DNA of 23,245 bases from a virus (IMGVR_UViG_3300046522_000214:1-23245), one strand, 5' to 3'. Numbered from the stretch's first letter, positions 8,401 to 16,282 are shown. Translations and numbers: made by a program. Notes: a model not told the origin generated them from the sequence alone.

Positions 8401-8519
8401 AGGAGCCCTCACCCGTAGCCAAGCAATGGCTTCAGGGCGGCGCCACCGCGCAGCCAGACGCGCAGCCAGACGCGCCAGCACCCGCATCGACAGACAATGG
8501 TGGCGGGGGCGGTTTCTGA
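5493..8519 (+). CDS. Internal virion protein with lytic transglycosylase domain (gp15/gp16-like)
   Basis: This 1008-residue protein starts at TTG with GAGGA eight bases upstream. The N-terminal 215 residues are helical. Residues about 220-345 form a lysozyme-like transglycosylase (SLT) domain: GVESGG contains the catalytic Glu (E229), followed by SATGAGQFIDSTW and a DIYLAHFLGPAGAARV stretch. This domain would cut peptidoglycan locally during DNA ejection. In T7 the equivalent domain sits in gp16; here it is in the first large ejection gene. The middle, about 370-760, is long and helical with no recognised domain. Residues 774-868 carry a module seen repeatedly in phage structural proteins, with GLVSPGNIDLAKRP, STVRSMSF and ILVPTVSPDG. 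The end is Pro/Ala/Gly-rich with a duplicated AQPD. It overlaps the next gene by ATGA. Confidence 0.85.
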   Translation: MARLPSKFDLSQQPSGRSGRQMAEYDVSGLGRGIANLGQDIASIGADVQRQRNTVDLARAEAAKAQGFIETENAFDNDGDYSTFKQRAPKQTGEIVTKAADLIRDPQMRERWKLGAQTDAARVNDSIGDKAHNLGKQAETVAFDDALETNRRIYVDPNTSEDAKAKARADIDGAIATGEQSGLLTPAQAAARRDQYIKNADFNRAKLEVERDPSKFTPGDVVDRIIGVESGGNASAKNPNSSATGAGQFIDSTWLATVKSHRPDLFQGRSAADVLELRKDKALSREMTSYLANDNADFLRNQGVSPTGGDIYLAHFLGPAGAARVIKADPGATVESVVGQDVVNANPFLKGMTANDVRSWSAKKMGSEAPAYFKNLSPEEQQVVYNQAETRRREIAVEQRGNIETVIQNAPAAIQNTGTYDGAVPSRSEFMDAYGPQDGSERYNKFSAALDVSQQAYNFRTMSAEDIQSAVNEAKPVSSGNDAAIETARYDMLSKAAESTLAARKADPSTYAQQAFPNVARAWEDASTTGNYQAAMNVTAQAQQQLGIKDMKLLPKQVADSSAVAFNNPDATDDQRLGAVNSLIFSTADPKQRQAVFKQLVDAGVPAMTEGAVEAAARGDTGAAKRLMQAALTDASKLPKSGDIKPADIDNSLYSNVWAPGSIGDATYGVGYGDASSLERAQRGGELMKKAVQLRISQGQDLESAVSGASKDLFGDKKVYDGSWSVHANLPVPSDTDETTLTNGLDAAKTSFKAALEMQRDKIVGGNVSPAPTGEFKGLVSPGNIDLAKRPTVKNEDGSISTVRSMSFNEDGKEILVPTVSPDGKIMTDEEAIDLYHQTGQNLGVFADAGSADAYASALHDAQAKYYDPARASTKAILDTSTQNRVDDILENGVFVVTGDGVGLRDPYTGQFVPGSDGVTPLSLPLQTILDLGANRPRSNEAGGRYLSGESNTEVSPTAKRYMEGKPVTKEPSPVAKQWLQGGATAQPDAQPDAPAPASTDNGGGGGF

Positions 8520-10546
8520 TGACCTTCAGCTTCATCCAGAACCCGACCGGCCAGGCGATGACGGATAGCGATCTCGTCACCTCGGCGCTCGATCAGCCGA
8601 TGTCGCTTGGTTCGACGTTCTGGGATCAGACCAAGGGCGGCGTGCTGGAAAGCTTCGGGCTCGGCACGGCCATCCGCAGTCTGTCAGTCCCGGAAGCCGT
8701 GCCGCCGGAATCAGACAGCTCGATCGTCAACACGCTCAGCGCCGTCAACCGTGCGATAGCACCGGAGACCATCGTCAGACGGATTGCCGGCACGGTCTAT
8801 GATGGCTCACAGTCGATCACCGAAGACCAATACAAGCAGTCCCCATCATTCCGCAAAGACATCCCTTGGCAGCAGGGCATGACTGAAGAGCGCGCGGCGG
8901 CGCTTGCGGAGCAGGATGACGTCAAGCAGGTTCGCGCCTTCTACGGACAGAAACGGCCGGTCACAGCGTTCTTCGGCAACCTTGCAGGCCAAGCCGTCGA
9001 TCCGATCAACTATATCCCGATTGCCGGTGAAGCGGTGCAGGCCGCAAACGTCGCCCGTTTCGGCAGAGTGACCGGCAAAGCGCTGACATCGGCGCTCGAT
9101 GCCGCGGCCAATACCGCCATTGCAGGACTTTCAACGGCATCGGAGCGCGGCCAGCTTGGCGACGACGTGTCGTGGCAGTCGACGGTCTCTCAGATCGCCA
9201 TGGCCGCGATGATCGGCGGAGCATTCGGCGCCATCCATGGCCGCTTCGGTCGGTCGACACCGGCAGAACTCAGGGCAGAGGCAGAGGCAAAGCTCGCCAC
9301 GCTCGACAATGTGCAGGCTTCGCGGGTCTCGCTGAACGACGCGCTTGACGGGATGATCCGGGACAGTGAGGTCAATCTCTCCCCGGCCAGCAGTGAGTTC
9401 GTTGCCAAGGCAGCTGATCAGGAACTGCCGAAGGTGCAAGGCTACAGGCCAGAGTATGAGCTGCAGCGGGTCGAGGATGGACAGGCTGCCATTTCGGCAG
9501 ATCAGATTGATCGCGTATCAAGGACAGTTCCAGATCCAGGACAGGCGCCAAAGCGCCCACAAACCCTATTTGACTTCCTCGCATCCTCTGGCGGCATCAA
9601 AGAAGATGCAGGCGAACTGAAATCCCTTGGCGTTTCGCGGAAGTTTGTGCCTGGCCGAGGTGCGCTTGTCCGCAAAAGTGGGATGGCGCTCGACAAGGCT
9701 CGGGAAGCGGCGGCACAAGCCGGTTACTTCGACCATCTCTACGGCTCCGCAGATGAGGCTACCGCAAAAAGCACGGTGAGAGACCTCCTTGATCTGGTTG
9801 ACCAAGAGGCAAGAGGCACGCCAGCCTATTCGATGGCTGAAAGCGATCGGGTACAATCATTGTCCGACCACGCCGCCGCTGTGGAGAGACGCGACGACTA
9901 TAAGAAATTCGTCAAAGATTTGTCGGATACCCTGAACGAGAACAAGATCGGCGTCTCGGTTGACGACGCTATCCTTGCCCGCGCAACTGACATTATGGTA
10001 GAAGAGAAGCTCTCTCCGCTCGATGCTTTTGATAAGGCGGTCCTAGAGGACGAAGCGCGGCTCGAGGCGTCTCTGTCTGAACGTGGGATTAGTTATAGCA
10101 ATGACCCAGATTATGCAGACATCCCCTTCTTCGACGAACCGGGGCCAACTTCTATTGAAGCGGGCGGAATTGCTGGAGAAGCGCAGCGCGGCGGCGGACC
10201 CGGAGGATTCGAAGGAAATGCTTCGGATCGCCGGCAACCTGCGGGCGCTCTCGGCTCTTCGCTCCAAAGCGTAGATAGATCAGTCCCGGCCGACCCTGTT
10301 GACCCAGCAGTCGCGCAGGCCGCAACGCGCGTCGGCAAGCCAGAGGCAACCCGCGCTTTAGCTGAACAGTATCGCGTCAATCCTGAAACCGGCGACTTCC
10401 CGGAGCTTGCCGACATCGAGCAGTTGCGCACCGAAGGCCGGTTGACCGAGGACGATCTCGCCGCGCTCGACGATGCCGACGAAGTCATCAAGACGGCGAA
10501 TGCCTATGGTGAAGCCCTGAAATCCTTTGCATCATGTGTGATATAG
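8519..10546 (+). CDS. Large internal virion protein with polyvalent-type module
   Basis: This is a 675-residue protein. I choose the ATG at 8519, which overlaps the previous stop, rather than the ATG at 8426, which would add a basic stretch encoded inside the upstream gene. Residues 1-255 resemble the N-terminal part of large ejection proteins: WDQTKGGVLESFGLGTAIR, then DPINYIPIAG and an Ala/Gly-rich hydrophobic segment (IAMAAMIGGAFGAIHG, about 222-237) that could enter a membrane. Residues 350-435 form a distinct module (LFDFLASSGGIKEDAGELKSLG, then FVPGRGALVRKSGMALDKA). I associate it with the accessory domains of phage and plasmid polyvalent proteins, whose function is mostly unknown. Residues 440-550 are charged and helical. 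The stop abuts the next start (TAGATG). A structural role is inferred from position and size. Confidence 0.7.
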   Translation: MTFSFIQNPTGQAMTDSDLVTSALDQPMSLGSTFWDQTKGGVLESFGLGTAIRSLSVPEAVPPESDSSIVNTLSAVNRAIAPETIVRRIAGTVYDGSQSITEDQYKQSPSFRKDIPWQQGMTEERAAALAEQDDVKQVRAFYGQKRPVTAFFGNLAGQAVDPINYIPIAGEAVQAANVARFGRVTGKALTSALDAAANTAIAGLSTASERGQLGDDVSWQSTVSQIAMAAMIGGAFGAIHGRFGRSTPAELRAEAEAKLATLDNVQASRVSLNDALDGMIRDSEVNLSPASSEFVAKAADQELPKVQGYRPEYELQRVEDGQAAISADQIDRVSRTVPDPGQAPKRPQTLFDFLASSGGIKEDAGELKSLGVSRKFVPGRGALVRKSGMALDKAREAAAQAGYFDHLYGSADEATAKSTVRDLLDLVDQEARGTPAYSMAESDRVQSLSDHAAAVERRDDYKKFVKDLSDTLNENKIGVSVDDAILARATDIMVEEKLSPLDAFDKAVLEDEARLEASLSERGISYSNDPDYADIPFFDEPGPTSIEAGGIAGEAQRGGGPGGFEGNASDRRQPAGALGSSLQSVDRSVPADPVDPAVAQAATRVGKPEATRALAEQYRVNPETGDFPELADIEQLRTEGRLTEDDLAALDDADEVIKTANAYGEALKSFASCVI

Positions 10547-13432
10547 ATGGCCGATAACGAATTCGTTCGCTCCTCCTGCTATGCCGCCGCGGCAAATGCT
10601 GCAAAGGCCGCTGGCGCCGAACTGAGCGAGCGTGACCTCGCGAGCGCCTTCCGTGCCGCACAGGACGAGAAAGCCCGTCTCAAGGCCGCCGGCATTACCG
10701 ACAACGTCGCCGATCGGATGAAGGGCATCGCCGAACAGACGGCGGAGCGCACCCGCATCGCCGCTGCCCTGCAGAAGAAGCATGCAGCGCTGAACATCCT
10801 GGCGCGCGATCGGCTTGAGCAGACCATCGAAGCCTTCAAGAAGGCCGGTCTGTCGCCAAGGGATTCGATCCTTGCGGTCATGGAAGGCTCACAGCAGGGT
10901 ATTGCGGGGGCGCGGGACTCGGTATCGGCGAGGCGTCTCGGCTATGAGGCCCGCTATGTCGGCGGCATGATGGCGGAAATTCAGAAGGATCGGCCGCATC
11001 TGGTCAACGTCCTTTCCGACAAGCGCCTATCCGACGACGTCTTTCGCGAGATGGGCGAGCTGCGCGAGGGCGGCAAGCCCGGGGTGACCGGCAATGAGGA
11101 TGCCAAATATCTAGCTGACGTTTTCGCCAAGCATGTCGAGGCGAGCCGCACCGATCTGAACCGCCTCGGCGCGTCGATCGGCAAGCTCGACGGCTGGGCC
11201 GGCGCTCAGGTCCATGACGACATGAAGATGATGCAGGCGGGCAAGGAGACATGGATCGACGGTATCGCGCCGCTGCTTGATCTCAATCGCACCTTCCCGG
11301 ATGCCGCATCTGCCGACGAGGTCAAGAAGATCCTCGGCGACATGTACGACACGATCATCACCGGGGTTCCGAACAAGGAGACGGCCAAGGAGAAAGGCCA
11401 GCGCGTCAACCCGGCCAATCTGGCGAAGTCGCTCGGCAAGACCCGCGTGCTGCATTTCAAGGACGCCGAAAGCGCCATCTCTTACCGGGATGCGTTCGGC
11501 TACGGCAATTCGATCTATGGCATCATGTCTCATCAGCGCCGTGCCGCGAATATGGCCGCGCAGATGGATATGTTCGGCCCGAACCCGGAAGTGATGTTCA
11601 ACAGCCTGGTCGAGGGCGAGCGCCGCAAGCTTCGCGATGATCAAAGCCTCTCGCCGCAGGACAAGGTCAAGCAGATCCAGAAACTGAACGCCGATGCCGG
11701 CCCGCTGCGTGGGGCCTTCGATGTCATGTCCGGCGCCATCTCGCGGCCTGGCAATGTCAATGCCGCAAAGATCGGCAACGATATCCGGGCCGTCCAGAGC
11801 ATGGCAAAGCTTGGTGGCGCGGTGCTGACTGCCATGCCGACGGATGTGGTCGGCGCGGCTCAGGCGGCGATGTTCCGCGGCTCCGGCTTCTTCAATGGCA
11901 TGGTCAAGCAGATCGGCGGCATCATGAAGGGACGCCCGAAGGCAGAGCAGGCCGAAATCTCCTATCTCTTCGGGGAGGGCTTTGACAGCCTGATCGGCGA
12001 TGTTCTCTCGCATGGCCTCGCCAATGACGGCCCGGTCGGCAAGATGAGCAAGCTGACGGAAACCTTCTTCAAGTGGAACGGGCTCAACTGGTGGACCGAT
12101 GTCGGCCGCTCCGTCGTCGGCCGCACGGTCGCCGCCGAGATGGGCATGCGCGCCGATACCGCCTTCAAGGATCTGCCGGCGAACTATTCGCATGTGCTCG
12201 GTCTGCATGGCATCGGAGAAAAGCAATGGGAAGCCCTACGGCAGGCGACACGGCGCGAGGCTGGCGGGAACGCCTACATCACGCCCGACGCCATCCGTGA
12301 CCTTCCTGACGGCGCTGTTGAGCCATTGGTCGCCAGTCGGCTAGGCGTGACGAAGAAAGCTCCGCCACCGAAGGAAGGAAAGACCCGCTTCTATTATGGT
12401 GCGGCAGATCCGGCGCATGATGTCCGGACACAAGATGATCTTTGGGTAGCTCCGCAAGAAGACTATGCAAAGAACTACCGCGCCGCGCCCGAGGGCAACA
12501 CGCTCTGGTATGTGGATGTCCCGGATGATCAGCTCGTCGCTCTCAAAATCAGGGATGACATCAACAATTACAACATCATCGGCAAGCTCCCGAAGGAATG
12601 GGCACAAAAGGCAAAGCGGCTCGAAACACAAAGCTCTGTATCGCCGGAGCGCAAAGCCGAAATCCTTGAGCAAGGCCGCCGAGATCTGGAACTCCAAGCA
12701 CTTCGCTTCGTCGCCGATGAAACCAACTATGCCATCGTAGAGACAGACGCCGCATCGAGACGCATCTCCACCCTTGGCACCCGGCCGGGAACAATCGCCG
12801 GAGAATCCGCCCGCTTCGTGATGCAGTTCAAGGGGTTCCCGATCGCCTTCAGCCAGCGCATCCTTGGGCGCGCGCTGTTCGGCGGCCGCGGCGCCTCCAA
12901 ATACGAGCGCATCATGAACAATGCTCCGCATCTCGGGGCGCTGATCGGCGGGCTCACCGTCGCCGGCTATATGGCAATGACCATGAAGGATCTGGTCAAG
13001 GGCAACTGGCCGCCGCGCGATCCGCTCGACCCGAAGGTTCTGACCGCAGCGCTGACGCAGGGCGGGGCGCTCGGCATCTACGGGGATTTCCTGTTCGGCC
13101 AGCAGAACCGCTTCGGCTCCGGCGCCCTTGAGACGTTCTCCGGCCCGTTCATCGGCACCATGAGCGATATCATCAATGTTCCGCTGAAAGCCCGATCGGC
13201 ACTGGAGAAGGGAGAGCGGCCGCAGATGGCCGGCGATATCCTCAATCTGGCGCTGAACAATACGCCATTCATCAATCTGGCCTATGTCCGGCCGGCTCTG
13301 GATGTGCTGTTCATCAACTCGCTGAGAAATTGGGCAAGCCCCGGCTATGTCAATCGCCAGCAGCGCAACCGCATCAAAGACTATGGCCAGCGCCCGCTAC
13401 TGCCAGCCACGCTATCAGAAGTGCTCCGATAG
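10547..13432 (+). CDS. Large internal virion / DNA ejection protein (gp16-like) with ADP-ribosyltransferase-like insert
   Basis: This 961-residue protein begins directly after the previous stop. It is almost entirely helical, with recurring family segments: SAFRAAQDEKARL near the start, GNSIYGIMSHQRRAANMAAQM in the middle, and a C-terminal third with RFVMQFKGFPIAFSQRILG, followed by hydrophobic helices (LGALIGGLTVAGYMAMTM) likely to enter the inner membrane. Proteins of this type leave the capsid with the genome and form the periplasmic tunnel. Residues about 603-698 interrupt the conserved core. They read like a compact ADP-ribosyltransferase-type fold: RFYYGAADPAHDV, DLWVAPQEDYAKNYRAA, then LWYVDVPDDQLV. 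The insert is somewhat lower in GC (130 of 240 bases at 12361-12600, my count). The final 59 bases overlap a minus-strand membrane protein gene. Confidence 0.8.
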   Translation: MADNEFVRSSCYAAAANAAKAAGAELSERDLASAFRAAQDEKARLKAAGITDNVADRMKGIAEQTAERTRIAAALQKKHAALNILARDRLEQTIEAFKKAGLSPRDSILAVMEGSQQGIAGARDSVSARRLGYEARYVGGMMAEIQKDRPHLVNVLSDKRLSDDVFREMGELREGGKPGVTGNEDAKYLADVFAKHVEASRTDLNRLGASIGKLDGWAGAQVHDDMKMMQAGKETWIDGIAPLLDLNRTFPDAASADEVKKILGDMYDTIITGVPNKETAKEKGQRVNPANLAKSLGKTRVLHFKDAESAISYRDAFGYGNSIYGIMSHQRRAANMAAQMDMFGPNPEVMFNSLVEGERRKLRDDQSLSPQDKVKQIQKLNADAGPLRGAFDVMSGAISRPGNVNAAKIGNDIRAVQSMAKLGGAVLTAMPTDVVGAAQAAMFRGSGFFNGMVKQIGGIMKGRPKAEQAEISYLFGEGFDSLIGDVLSHGLANDGPVGKMSKLTETFFKWNGLNWWTDVGRSVVGRTVAAEMGMRADTAFKDLPANYSHVLGLHGIGEKQWEALRQATRREAGGNAYITPDAIRDLPDGAVEPLVASRLGVTKKAPPPKEGKTRFYYGAADPAHDVRTQDDLWVAPQEDYAKNYRAAPEGNTLWYVDVPDDQLVALKIRDDINNYNIIGKLPKEWAQKAKRLETQSSVSPERKAEILEQGRRDLELQALRFVADETNYAIVETDAASRRISTLGTRPGTIAGESARFVMQFKGFPIAFSQRILGRALFGGRGASKYERIMNNAPHLGALIGGLTVAGYMAMTMKDLVKGNWPPRDPLDPKVLTAALTQGGALGIYGDFLFGQQNRFGSGALETFSGPFIGTMSDIINVPLKARSALEKGERPQMAGDILNLALNNTPFINLAYVRPALDVLFINSLRNWASPGYVNRQQRNRIKDYGQRPLLPATLSEVLR

Positions 13433-13655
13433 CCGCCAGCGTCCACATCAGCAGCGTGCTTGAGAGAAGCGCTTTCGCGCCTGTCTTCCCATCGACGATG
13501 AACCCGATCGCAATGATAACCAGGAAAATCCATCCTAGCCCGAGCGGGAGTTCGAAGCCTCTCGCCCATCGCTGATCGACCGCGATACCGCCGATGAAAG
13601 CGGAGCCGAGCAGCAGAACCATGAATTTCAGGAATTGGGCAGCGTCTCTAGTCAA
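13374..13655 (-). CDS. Small three-helix membrane protein, unknown function
   Basis: This 93-residue protein starts at TTG with AGGAGA five bases upstream; a later in-frame ATG at 13622 would cut into the first helix. Three hydrophobic segments are clear: FMVLLLGSAFIGGIAV (about 11-27), WIFLVIIAIGFIV (about 42-54) and LLMWTLAAIGALLIAWLAVAG (about 68-88), with short charged loops between. It runs against the late genes and its 3' end overlaps the end of the gp16-like gene. I do not recognise the family. Candidates are a superinfection-exclusion protein, another lysogeny-expressed moron product, or an antiholin-type membrane protein; the sequence does not decide between them. Confidence 0.6.
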   Translation of the reverse strand: MTRDAAQFLKFMVLLLGSAFIGGIAVDQRWARGFELPLGLGWIFLVIIAIGFIVDGKTGAKALLSSTLLMWTLAAIGALLIAWLAVAGAGHSL

Positions 13656-13660
13656 TCGTA

Positions 13661-13666
13661 TCTCCT
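13661..13666 (-). promoter_or_regulatory. Ribosome binding site of the minus-strand membrane protein
   Basis: AGGAGA on the minus strand lies five bases before the TTG at 13655. It is the main reason to accept the TTG start and to regard this antisense frame as a real gene. Confidence 0.6.
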
Positions 13667-13748
13667 AAGCCGCCCGCCCGCATCATCACTAAAACCGCGA
13701 CGAAAGCAAGCCTCTACCCAAGGGGCCTGTTCGCCATGAGGATTTTCA

Positions 13749-16040
13749 ATGACATCGATCTCGATTGACCGAACCGACGGGCTGTCTTCGGCCGCCGCCA
13801 TCAAAGGCCCGTGCAAGGCGGCCACGACCGTCAACATCACGCTCTATGGCGAGCAGACGATTGACGGTGTCGCCATCGTGACCGGCGATCGGGTGCTGGT
13901 GAAAAACCAGACGGCGGCCTATGAGAACGGCATCTATGTCTGCGACACCGGCCAATGGCGTCGGTCGAAGGACTTCAATCGGACGAACGATGTCGTCAAG
14001 GGCACGACTGTTTTTGTCACGGATGGCACCGTCAACGCCGGAACCAACTGGATCGTCACGTCAAGCAATCCGGTCGTCATCGGCACGAGTTCTATTTCGT
14101 TTGTGAGCATCGCGGCGCCGGCCGGCAGCGTCAGCACCGCCGCGATACAGGACGGCGCCGTCACGACTCCAAAGATCGCCGACGGGGCTGTGACCACGGT
14201 CAAGATCGCCGACGATACCGTGACGGCTGCGAAGATTGCTCCTGGCACAATCATTCAGACCGTCCTTACTCGGACTGCCCTGAAGGCGCTCGACACGACG
14301 AAGGCGACAACGGCCTATCTCAAGGAAGCCGGACGTGAAGGCGTCTTCAAATGGACGACCGGCAATTTCTCGACGCAGATCACCGCCGATACCGCCGAGG
14401 GCATCTATATCAAGGCGAATGCAATTGCCTCCACGGCGGGCGCATGGGTGCGCGCTTATGTCGGTTTGGCAGACATGCGTTGGTATGGCGCGATCGGAGA
14501 CGGAACGACCGACGACACGGCTGCAGTTGCAGCGGCATTCGCGGCTGGCGTTACCCTGTCCGGTGCTAAGAAGACTTACGCGGTGACCGGGAACGTGTCG
14601 CTACCAGCAAACATCAATCTTTCCGACGCAGCTTTCAAGCAGCTGACACCGAACAGCACGACCCGCAAGACACTCTTCGCCAACGGCGTCAGCAATGTAA
14701 CGCTGCTGCGTGTGACGGTGGACAGGAACGGCAACGGCCTGGGCGGCTCGCTTTCGACAGCGGCTGGCATATGGGTTACCGGCGGGTCGGGACACTACCT
14801 TGAAGACTGCGAAGTCTATGGTTCCGATATGGGCTCGGGTATCGTTATCAGCGGCGCGTCTAACTTCAATGTTGTGCGTCCCAAGATCCACGATATTCTC
14901 TACGTCTCTGCGTCTCTGCCGCCTGACGACCAGACGCAGGGCCTTTGGTTCAGCGCCTGCACCGACTTCTCTGTTCTGGAGCCAAGGATTTATCACATCG
15001 GCGGCATCGTCGGCGGTTCGTTCCGCCAGGCCTTTGGCCGGATGATGCCGTTCGGTCTTGGCTGCTCTTACTTCCGCGTCGTCGGTGGCGAGCTATACGA
15101 CGGTGACGTCGGTATCGACCTGACCGGCTCGGCGGGTAATTTCAACTTCGTGCTGATGGGCGTCACCGTTCGCGATGTCGAGACATGGGGCATCAAGCTT
15201 GCCAACTACAACCGTTTCGGCATGGTGATCGGCTGCAATGTCCACCGTGCGGGATCGGCAGGTTTTGTCGGTAGCGGCCCGACGGTTGACGTCGACCCGG
15301 ATAGCCCGGTTCCTTCCAGCCTCCCACAGCGGGTAAGCTTCGTTGGTTGCGGTGCCTGGAGCACAGGCTTTGGTAACACCGGGCGCGGAACGTCTCAGCC
15401 CGCTGGATTCCTGATCATCCCAGGCGCCGCGCCAAGCTATCAGGATTATCCGCGCGGCTACAGGTTCGTAAGCTGCACCGCGGTCGACAACCAGACAGTG
15501 AAAACCCAATATGACGGGTTCCGGAATGAGGTCTCCTATGGCGGCGCGCCGCTCAATGAAATGGTGGATTGCCGTTCCGGTGGCTATGCCGCTGGCGGGC
15601 ATCATTCCTTCGGGTTCCATTATCCGGCCTGCCGTGTTTACAACAGCGCCTCCGTCGCCATCCCGAACACCACAACAACGACGATCGGTTGGGATAGCGA
15701 AGACTATGACGGCGCTGCGATGCACAGCACGTCGGTTAACAATGATACGATCTTCGTACCGCACCCTGGCTGGTATCATGTCGACGCGGTTGTCATGGTG
15801 GCTGCGAGCGGTACGGGCACACGCACGATCCGCATTACCCAAGGCGGCGTCGTTCAGACACGGCTCAGGAGCCAGTCACCCGGCCTGTCATCCGGAGACC
15901 ACACGCTCACGATCAGTGGCGACGTCTATGTGAGCGATATAACGGGCGGCATTCGGGTGGATATAACGCAGACCTCAGGCGGCAGCTTGAACGTGCTGAC
16001 CAATTCGAGCCTGTCTGTCCGGCAGGTCTTGTTCAACTGA
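13749..16040 (+). CDS. Tailspike / tail fibre with beta-helix and C1q-like C-terminal domain
   Basis: This is a 763-residue receptor-binding protein. GAGGA a few bases before the ATG supports the start. Residues 20-125 form an N-terminal virion-attachment type region (VLVKNQTAAYENGIYVC, then a GTNWIVTSS segment). Residues 135-164 are three ten-residue repeats of the form DGAVTTxKIA, a common stalk element. From about 237, WYGAIGDGTTDDTAAV marks the start of a pectate-lyase-type right-handed beta-helix running to about 620, rich in Gly, Asn and short strands. Residues 630-763 look like a TNF/C1q-type jelly roll (SVAIPNTTTTTIGW, then VPHPGWYHVDAVVMV), which often trimerises or binds ligand. Such spikes bind and often cleave capsular or O-antigen polysaccharide. 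A catalytic pair cannot be assigned by eye. Confidence 0.88.
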   Translation: MTSISIDRTDGLSSAAAIKGPCKAATTVNITLYGEQTIDGVAIVTGDRVLVKNQTAAYENGIYVCDTGQWRRSKDFNRTNDVVKGTTVFVTDGTVNAGTNWIVTSSNPVVIGTSSISFVSIAAPAGSVSTAAIQDGAVTTPKIADGAVTTVKIADDTVTAAKIAPGTIIQTVLTRTALKALDTTKATTAYLKEAGREGVFKWTTGNFSTQITADTAEGIYIKANAIASTAGAWVRAYVGLADMRWYGAIGDGTTDDTAAVAAAFAAGVTLSGAKKTYAVTGNVSLPANINLSDAAFKQLTPNSTTRKTLFANGVSNVTLLRVTVDRNGNGLGGSLSTAAGIWVTGGSGHYLEDCEVYGSDMGSGIVISGASNFNVVRPKIHDILYVSASLPPDDQTQGLWFSACTDFSVLEPRIYHIGGIVGGSFRQAFGRMMPFGLGCSYFRVVGGELYDGDVGIDLTGSAGNFNFVLMGVTVRDVETWGIKLANYNRFGMVIGCNVHRAGSAGFVGSGPTVDVDPDSPVPSSLPQRVSFVGCGAWSTGFGNTGRGTSQPAGFLIIPGAAPSYQDYPRGYRFVSCTAVDNQTVKTQYDGFRNEVSYGGAPLNEMVDCRSGGYAAGGHHSFGFHYPACRVYNSASVAIPNTTTTTIGWDSEDYDGAAMHSTSVNNDTIFVPHPGWYHVDAVVMVAASGTGTRTIRITQGGVVQTRLRSQSPGLSSGDHTLTISGDVYVSDITGGIRVDITQTSGGSLNVLTNSSLSVRQVLFN
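14151..14240 (+). repeat. Three 30-bp in-frame repeats in the tailspike stalk
   Basis: Three consecutive ten-codon units encode DGAVTTPKIA, DGAVTTVKIA and DDTVTAAKIA. They are typical of triple-stranded fibre stalks and can change copy number by slippage or recombination. Confidence 0.8.
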
Positions 16041-16048
16041 GGTTTCGC

Positions 16049-16282
16049 CTACTTGGCGGCGGTGTAATACCAAAGCTCTTCAAGTTCTTCGGCCGTTGGC
16101 GATCGGTACTCCCACCGCCCCGGCAAGCGCCTACGCATGACGGCTATGCCATCGCGGTCAACGTGGTGATCCCACTGGTCGGAGAAGAAGAAGTCAATCA
16201 GGGCGTTCATGATCTTGTTCAGCATGGCGGTTTTGTAGCGCGCCGCGAGTAACTTTTCAATCCACAATCTGGAGCCTCCCAT
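16049..16282 (-). CDS. Small protein of unknown function, minus strand
   Basis: This protein has up to 77 residues. The first ATG (16282) shares a CATG palindrome with the start of the divergent holin-like gene. Internal ATGs at 16225 and 16210 would give 58 or 53 residues starting near LIDFFFSDQW; none has a convincing ribosome binding site, so the start is uncertain. The C-terminal half has an MRRRLPGRWEYRSPTAEEL stretch. An arginine-rich strand followed by WEYR and a helix recalls very small proteins common in Rhizobiales, of no known function. It stands alone on the minus strand between tailspike and lysis genes, so a moron-like origin is possible. Confidence 0.5.
   Translation of the reverse strand: MGGSRLWIEKLLAARYKTAMLNKIMNALIDFFFSDQWDHHVDRDGIAVMRRRLPGRWEYRSPTAEELEELWYYTAAK

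Noticed and set aside
8448-8475. Tandem CGCAGCCAGACG repeat as a regulatory or CRISPR-like element
   Set aside because: It is just two copies encoding AQPD in a Pro/Ala-rich C-terminal tail. No array of spaced repeats exists anywhere in the window.
8426-8518. Longer N terminus for the 675-residue ejection protein
   Set aside because: The added residues are an Arg/Ala-rich out-of-frame reading of the previous gene's end; the ATGA overlap at 8519 matches the other junctions here.
11111-12226. Long minus-strand open frame (371 codons) opposite the gp16-like gene
   Set aside because: It is antisense to a well-supported ejection gene, is rich in His, Arg and Asp as expected for the reverse of GC-rich codons, and shows no family pattern or ribosome binding site.
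15093-15842. Minus-strand open frame of 249 codons opposite the tailspike
   Set aside because: It is a shadow of the tailspike beta-helix region; the plus-strand frame has clear domains.
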